From NCBI RefSeq assembly GCF_003123685.1, contig NZ_QCYJ01000172.1:1-64000 (forward strand): a DNA stretch of 64,000 bases. Reading direction: 5' to 3'. Shown one piece after another: positions 60,334 to 64,000 of the stretch; the first letter of the stretch is position 1; each line of letters begins with the position of its first letter. The notes below the pieces were generated by a model. That model ran no database searches and was not told the origin of the DNA. It was given only the letters and a program-made list of their open reading frames with translations. The DNA is from Nocardia aurea (GTDB taxonomy: Bacteria > Actinomycetota > Actinomycetes > Mycobacteriales > Mycobacteriaceae). Both the position numbers and the translations under genes were made by a program.

Positions 60334-61161
60334 ATGTCCGACATCACATTCGAGAAACTGAGCGACAACGTCGGTATCGAAGTGCTCGACGTCGACGTGG
60401 CCCGGCTGCTGAACGACGACGAGATTCCCGCGTGGTGTCTCGACGCGCTCGACACCTACGGCGTGCTGCTGTTCCGCGAACTGAACGCCGACGACGACGC
60501 CCAGGTGGCGTTCGGCAGGCGGCTGGGCGAACTGGTGAAGTTCCCGCAGTACGCCAACCCCGAGGTCATGGAGATCAGTTTCGATCCCGCCAACCCGAGC
60601 GCGAAATACTTCGGCGCCAACGATCATTGGCATCTGGACGGGTCGCTCGACGAGATCCCGGCGAAGGCGTCGATCATGTCGGCGCGGGTGATCGCCGCCG
60701 TCGGCGGGGAGACCGAATTCGCCAGCACCTACGCGGCCTACGACGCGCTGACCGAAACCGAGAAGCGGCGGTTCGCCGAATTGCGGGTCGCGCACAGCAT
60801 GTCGGGAGTGCAGAGCCGCGCGAACCCGAATCCGACGCCGAAACAGGCGGCGGACTGGGCTCGCTGGCCCGTGCGCGAGCATCCGCTCGTGTGGAACCAT
60901 GAAAACGGCCGACGCTCACTGGTTTTCGGCGCGACCGCGGCCCATGTCGTGGATATGGACCTCGACGAGGGCAAGGCGCTGCTGCTCGATCTCGAGCAGC
61001 GGGCGACCGCCCCGGATCGGGTGTACCGGCACACCTGGACCGTCGGCGACATGGTCATGTGGGACAACAGGGGCCTGGTGCACCGCGCCTGCGAATTCGA
61101 CCGTTCGGAACCGCGCCGCATGCATCGGACCACCCTCGCCGGCGAGGAGGCGATCGGATGA
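60334..61161 (+). CDS. TauD/TfdA-family 2-oxoglutarate/Fe(II) dioxygenase
   Basis: The 275-residue dioxygenase has iron ligands in WHLDGS (His100 and Asp102) and a distal His in RGLVHRACEFD near 250, with the 2-oxoglutarate-binding Arg in RRMHRTTLAG. Family members hydroxylate sulfonates, phenoxyacids and other small molecules, often releasing sulfite or an aldehyde. AGGAGGAGAA precedes the ATG. It adds a third type of oxygenase to the operon. Confidence 0.9.
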   Translation: MSDITFEKLSDNVGIEVLDVDVARLLNDDEIPAWCLDALDTYGVLLFRELNADDDAQVAFGRRLGELVKFPQYANPEVMEISFDPANPSAKYFGANDHWHLDGSLDEIPAKASIMSARVIAAVGGETEFASTYAAYDALTETEKRRFAELRVAHSMSGVQSRANPNPTPKQAADWARWPVREHPLVWNHENGRRSLVFGATAAHVVDMDLDEGKALLLDLEQRATAPDRVYRHTWTVGDMVMWDNRGLVHRACEFDRSEPRRMHRTTLAGEEAIG

Positions 61162-61901
61162 GCTCGCGTACCGCGATCGTCACCGGAGGCGCGTCCGGCA
61201 TCGGCGCGGCCATCGCCTCGCGGCTGGCCGCCGACGGAAATATGGTGGCCGTCTTCGATCTCGACGGTGAGGCGGCCGCCACCATGGCCGCCGAACTCGA
61301 GCGGGCGGGCGGCAAATCCGTCGGCCTGGCCGTCGACGTCACCGACCGGGCCGCGATCGACGCGGGCATCGACGAGGTGCGCTCACGGCTGGGCAGGCCG
61401 ACCATTCTGGTCACCAGCGCGGGACTGAGTCTGGAGAGCAATTTCCTCGACGTCACCGCCGAGATGTGGAACAAGTCGCTCGCGGTGAATCTCACCGGGA
61501 CCTTCGACTGCTGCCAGGCCGTGCTGCCCGACATGATCGAGGAACGCTGGGGACGTATCGTCACCATCTCCTCGTCGAGCGTGCACAGCGGATCCGCTTG
61601 GCTGGCAAGCTATGTCGCGGCCAAATCCGGTGTCGTCGGCCTCACCAAATCCCTCGCCCTGGAATTCGCCAGGCACGGGATCACCGTGAACACCGTCCCA
61701 CCGGGTTTCATCGACACCCCCATGTTGCAACAGGCGGTGGAACGCGGTTTCTTCGACGTCGAGAGCCAGACCGAACGCACCCCGGTCGGTCGCATCGGCC
61801 GCCCCGAGGATATCGCCTCGGCCTGCGCCTACCTGGTCAGCGAGGAGGCCGGTTACATCACCGGCCAGATCATCGGTGTCAACGGCGGGCGCAACACCTA
61901 G
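61158..61901 (+). CDS. Short-chain dehydrogenase/reductase
   Basis: The 247-residue classical SDR has VTGGASGIG near 9, TSAGLS near 85, ISSSSVHSG and YVAAK, then PPGFIDTPM and C-terminal EEAGYITGQIIGVNGGRNT. It shares these with the SDR at 9753, so the two are paralogues probably working on related alcohols. The ATG overlaps the dioxygenase stop by 4 nt. It is the last gene of the oxygenase operon. Confidence 0.9.
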   Translation: MSSRTAIVTGGASGIGAAIASRLAADGNMVAVFDLDGEAAATMAAELERAGGKSVGLAVDVTDRAAIDAGIDEVRSRLGRPTILVTSAGLSLESNFLDVTAEMWNKSLAVNLTGTFDCCQAVLPDMIEERWGRIVTISSSSVHSGSAWLASYVAAKSGVVGLTKSLALEFARHGITVNTVPPGFIDTPMLQQAVERGFFDVESQTERTPVGRIGRPEDIASACAYLVSEEAGYITGQIIGVNGGRNT

Positions 61902-62093
61902 AGAACGTCGTCCAGGGGGAACGTGGGCGACGCCGGTCGGGCCGGGCCCGATCCGAAACCGCTTGTACGCGCTGGGATTCGCGTGCAATGACGAACGGAT
62001 CGGACCTGCCCGGCCGTCGATTCCCTGGACGAGATCGCGGCGGATTCCACGCCGCGATGCCCGTGAAGGCCGGGACGCCGGCCTCGACAGCTG

Positions 62094-62126
62094 GGGCCGG
62101 TCCCACCGGGCGGGCGGGACCGGCCC
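62094..62126. terminator. Hairpin between convergent operons
   Basis: GGGCCGGTCCC and its exact complement (11 bp) enclose an 11-nt loop. It lies 18 bp beyond the stop of the minus-strand hydroxylase gene and 190 bp beyond the SDR. No clear T tract. The rest of 61902-62143 shows no gene. Confidence 0.5.
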
Positions 62127-62143
62127 GAGCACAAGCGAAGAGC

Positions 62144-62989
62144 TCAAAACGCGCGCAGGCGCATCCATTTCGTCATGATCCACTTCTCCCCCGCGATCAC
62201 CGGTTCGCCGCAGTGGCGGGTGAGCGGATCGAGCTGGCCCACCCCGTTGCGGTACCGGAAGTAGAGGGCGTCACCCTTCTTCGGCGTGACCGACAGGCCC
62301 GCCTCCGGAAAGGCCGTCGCGCCACCGGCTTCGACCTCGTTGAGGTAGACGATCAGTGTCGAGACCCGTTGCCCCGCCGTCGCGACGTGTTGCCAACTGC
62401 CGGGATCCTCCGGCGGGAAGTAGTCGAAGTGCGGGCGATATTCGCCGCCGACGCCGTAGCGCAGAATCTGCAAACCCTCGCCGTGGTCCAGCGGCGAGTT
62501 CATCAGCGCCGAGGTCCTGCGGTCCAGACGATCGATGAACTCGTCCTCACCGCGCTGGAACACCGTGCCCTCGCTGGTGCGGTTCGCGATCGTCTCGTCC
62601 GCGCCCGTCGCGCCGTTGACGGTGGTCGAGCGCTTCAGCCGGTGCCGCGACCGTTCGACCATCCGATCGCACTCGTCCGCCGAGAGCACGTCACCGAACA
62701 GCACGACCTGCGGTCGGCGGACGCGCGTCAGCACTCGCACTTCCCGGTCGTGCGCGTGAATGATGTTGTCGCTCGGGACCGGACACTCGTCGTACACGTA
62801 TTCGGGATTCGGCTCCGGCGCGATCGGCCGCGCGGTCTCACCTCCCAAGGCCCGCTTCACGGCCGAATCCGCCGCGGTTTCCTCGAACCCGGCCCCCACC
62901 ATGGCGCTGACGATCGTCTCCACCCGGCAGCCGCGATCCACGTTCTCGGCCAGCCAGTTCCGCCAGTCGCTGTCCAACTTCACAACCAT
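62144..62989 (-). CDS. Prolyl 4-hydroxylase-like 2-oxoglutarate/Fe(II) dioxygenase
   Basis: The 281-residue protein has an unknown N-terminal ~90 residues and a P4H catalytic domain. Iron ligands are His187 and Asp189 in YRPHFDYFPP and His259 in LTRHCGEP; Lys269 in GEKWIMTKW binds 2-oxoglutarate. GEGLQILRYGVGGEY, GQRVSTLIVYLNEVEAGGATAFP and NRTSEG match P4H enzymes closely. It would hydroxylate proline in a protein. The ATG follows AGGGGGA. The two genes upstream encode a coiled coil and a Thr/Pro-Ser-Gly repeat protein, a possible substrate. Confidence 0.88.
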   Translation of the reverse strand: MVVKLDSDWRNWLAENVDRGCRVETIVSAMVGAGFEETAADSAVKRALGGETARPIAPEPNPEYVYDECPVPSDNIIHAHDREVRVLTRVRRPQVVLFGDVLSADECDRMVERSRHRLKRSTTVNGATGADETIANRTSEGTVFQRGEDEFIDRLDRRTSALMNSPLDHGEGLQILRYGVGGEYRPHFDYFPPEDPGSWQHVATAGQRVSTLIVYLNEVEAGGATAFPEAGLSVTPKKGDALYFRYRNGVGQLDPLTRHCGEPVIAGEKWIMTKWMRLRAF

Positions 62990-63005
62990 CTTGTCCCCCT
63001 GGCGT

Positions 63006-63395
63006 TCAGACGAGCCAGCTTTCGCGGCGGTAGTACCGAGAGTCCGGGTCGTCCCACTCGTCGTCGTCGCTCGGCGCGGCGTAGCCCTGCGTCTGGCGCG
63101 ACGATGCGGCACGTGCGATCGATTCACGCTGCTCGCGCGCCTCGGCTTCGACTCGCTCCCGCTCGGCCCGAGCCTGCGCTTCGAGTCGTTCGCGCTCCGC
63201 ACCCGCGACACGAGCCGCCTCGATTTCCTCCGCGTGCTCCTCCCGGAATCGAAGTTCCTCGGCCACGGCTTGTTCGACGGCCCTGTCGTAGGCCGCACGG
63301 GTCTCGCGCTGTTGTTCTTCGAGTTCCTCGAGGTTCGCGCGTGACCGGCGGCGGAAATCCTCGAAGGCGTATTCCATTTCCCTGACGTAATCCAT
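63006..63395 (-). CDS. Small coiled-coil protein
   Basis: This 129-residue, highly charged protein has residues ~8-98 as continuous Glu/Arg/Ala-rich helix with heptad-like spacing (EELEEQQRETRAAYD, AQARAERERVEAEARE). The tail is acidic and aromatic (SDDDEWDDPDSRYYRR). No known domain was recognised. The ATG has AAGAGG upstream. It lies 16 nt before the hydroxylase gene and 40 nt after the repeat protein gene, so all three are probably one operon. Confidence 0.75.
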   Translation of the reverse strand: MDYVREMEYAFEDFRRRSRANLEELEEQQRETRAAYDRAVEQAVAEELRFREEHAEEIEAARVAGAERERLEAQARAERERVEAEAREQRESIARAASSRQTQGYAAPSDDDEWDDPDSRYYRRESWLV

Positions 63396-63435
63396 CGCCG
63401 CTACCTCTTCACCAGTTCCAGCTCTCGCGTACCGA

Positions 63436-63996
63436 TCACAGGGGGCCCGCCTCGGCCAGCTCGGCGCCGGTCCGGGCCGGTGCGGGCTGTTCGGCGGTCT
63501 TCGGCGTGTGCTCGCCGTCCTGCGCCGGCTTGCCGGTTACAGTCGGCGGCACGACCGCGTTGGGCGTACCCGTGGTCGGGGTTTCCGATGGCGTGCCTGT
63601 GGTCGGTGCGCCCGCGTTGGGCGTTCCCTCGGACGGTGTTCCCGCGGACGGCGTGCCCCCGCTCGGCGTCCCGGCGGACGGCGTGCCCCCGCTCGGCGTC
63701 CCGGCGGACGGTGTCCCTCCGCTCGGCGTCCCGGCAGACGGCGTCCCGGCGGACGACTTGTCGTCGTCCGTCTTCTCCTCGCTGGAGATGACGGGGATTC
63801 CGTTCGAGTCCAGCTTCACGCTGTACTCATGAGTTTTGCCGTCCGCGCTGGTCTCGACCAGCTTGGGCTGCCCGTCTGCGCCCACCTCGAGCTTGTAATG
63901 CTTACCGGCGAGGTCGAATTCGGACGAAGTGTTCTTCTTCCCCTCGTCCTTCTTGTCGTCTGTGCCCTTGTCCTCTGTGCCCCTGTCCTCGGTCAA
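63436..63996 (-). CDS. Thr-Pro-Ser-Gly repeat protein (start possibly beyond window)
   Basis: At least 186 residues. The N-terminal ~80 residues are charged (EDKGTDDKKDEGKK) followed by a possible small beta domain (HYKLEVGADGQPKLVETSADG). Residues ~82-125 are tandem SAGTPSGGTP units, then more TP/PT-rich sequence to the end. No signal peptide is visible, but the visible start at 63996 is a TTG near the window edge, so the true N-terminus may lie outside. The repeats are candidate targets of the neighbouring prolyl hydroxylase (inference). Confidence 0.7.
   Translation of the reverse strand: MTEDRGTEDKGTDDKKDEGKKNTSSEFDLAGKHYKLEVGADGQPKLVETSADGKTHEYSVKLDSNGIPVISSEEKTDDDKSSAGTPSAGTPSGGTPSAGTPSGGTPSAGTPSGGTPSAGTPSEGTPNAGAPTTGTPSETPTTGTPNAVVPPTVTGKPAQDGEHTPKTAEQPAPARTGAELAEAGPL
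63631..63750 (-). repeat. Four 30-bp tandem repeats in the Thr/Pro repeat gene
   Basis: Near-identical 30-bp units run 63631-63660, 63661-63690, 63691-63720 and 63721-63750 and encode the ten-residue SAGTPSGGTP unit. High identity suggests recent expansion and possible copy-number variation. Confidence 0.85.
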
Positions 63997-64000
63997 GTCC

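Noticed and set aside
1..64000. CRISPR arrays, tRNA or rRNA genes, insertion sequences, integrases, phage genes
   Set aside because: No regularly spaced repeats, no tRNA cloverleaf, no transposase or integrase motif was recognised on either strand.

Overview
The window is about 67% G+C by eye, gene-dense and built from tightly overlapping operons (repeated 1- and 4-nt stop/start overlaps, many GTG starts). The content is acyl-CoA synthetases, paired acyl-CoA dehydrogenases, SCP2-type thiolases with DUF35 domains, CoA-transferases, P450s with CxxHxxC ferredoxins, an F420-type LLM oxidoreductase and a mycofactocin MftC relative. This points to a mycolic-acid actinobacterium of the Nocardia/Rhodococcus/Mycobacterium group. 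No rRNA, tRNA, CRISPR, insertion sequence or prophage gene was seen. The window is a chromosomal catabolic region.

Layout. 1-2709: end of an acyl-CoA ligase, a MaoC hydratase, a class III adenylate cyclase and an MftC-like protein that has lost the radical-SAM cluster cysteines. 3002-9450: an amidohydrolase (+), then a convergent operon (-) of aldehyde dehydrogenase, class III CoA-transferase, a KAS-III/HMGS-like plus OB-fold fusion, and a thiolase. 9655-17043 (+): SDR, ferredoxin, P450, a DUF35-thiolase fusion, hydrolase, DoxX and two 3-hydroxyisobutyrate-dehydrogenase-like enzymes. 17080-20145 (-): P450, ferredoxin, acyl-CoA synthetase. 20285-25347 (+): acyl-CoA dehydrogenase pair, LLM oxidoreductase and two SDRs, ending at a TetR gene (-). 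26182-31649 (+): an ACAD10/11-like dehydrogenase with a separate APH-fold kinase, crotonase, quinone oxidoreductase, VOC protein and SDR. 31678-35402 (-): 2Fe-2S ferredoxin, crotonase and two CoA-transferases. 35476-42056 (+): two acyl-CoA synthetases, SDR, a YhdH/AcuI-type reductase and a double hot-dog hydratase with a histone-H1-like tail. 42561-47791 (-): four acyl-CoA dehydrogenases and a crotonase. 47924-61901 (+): GntR regulator, SMP-30-like lactonase candidate, Rieske oxygenase, Baeyer-Villiger monooxygenase, SDRs, ThDP lyase, aldehyde dehydrogenase, SnoaL-like proteins and a TauD-type dioxygenase. 62144-63996 (-): a prolyl-4-hydroxylase-like enzyme, a coiled-coil protein and a Pro-rich repeat protein.

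How it may work together (inference): oxygenases (P450s, Rieske, BVMO) attack an alicyclic or terpenoid/steroid-like substrate. BVMO plus a lactonase would open rings to hydroxy acids. CoA ligases and CoA-transferases activate acids, and ACADs, hydratases, SDRs and thiolase/aldolases shorten them. The kinase + ACAD pair resembles the route that handles 4-hydroxyacyl-CoAs. Two sets of shared promoter elements suggest two regulons. One, with ATGGAAAT...GAGAAT boxes, occurs upstream of several operons and next to the TetR gene. The other, with AATCCT...AGGATAG, flanks the GntR gene and recurs at 35479.

The most unusual items are the cysteine-less MftC homologue, the prolyl hydroxylase next to a Pro-rich repeat protein, the two opposite-order thiolase/OB-fold fusions (one with the zinc-ribbon cysteines lost) and the two shared operators. 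The actual growth substrate cannot be read from the sequence.
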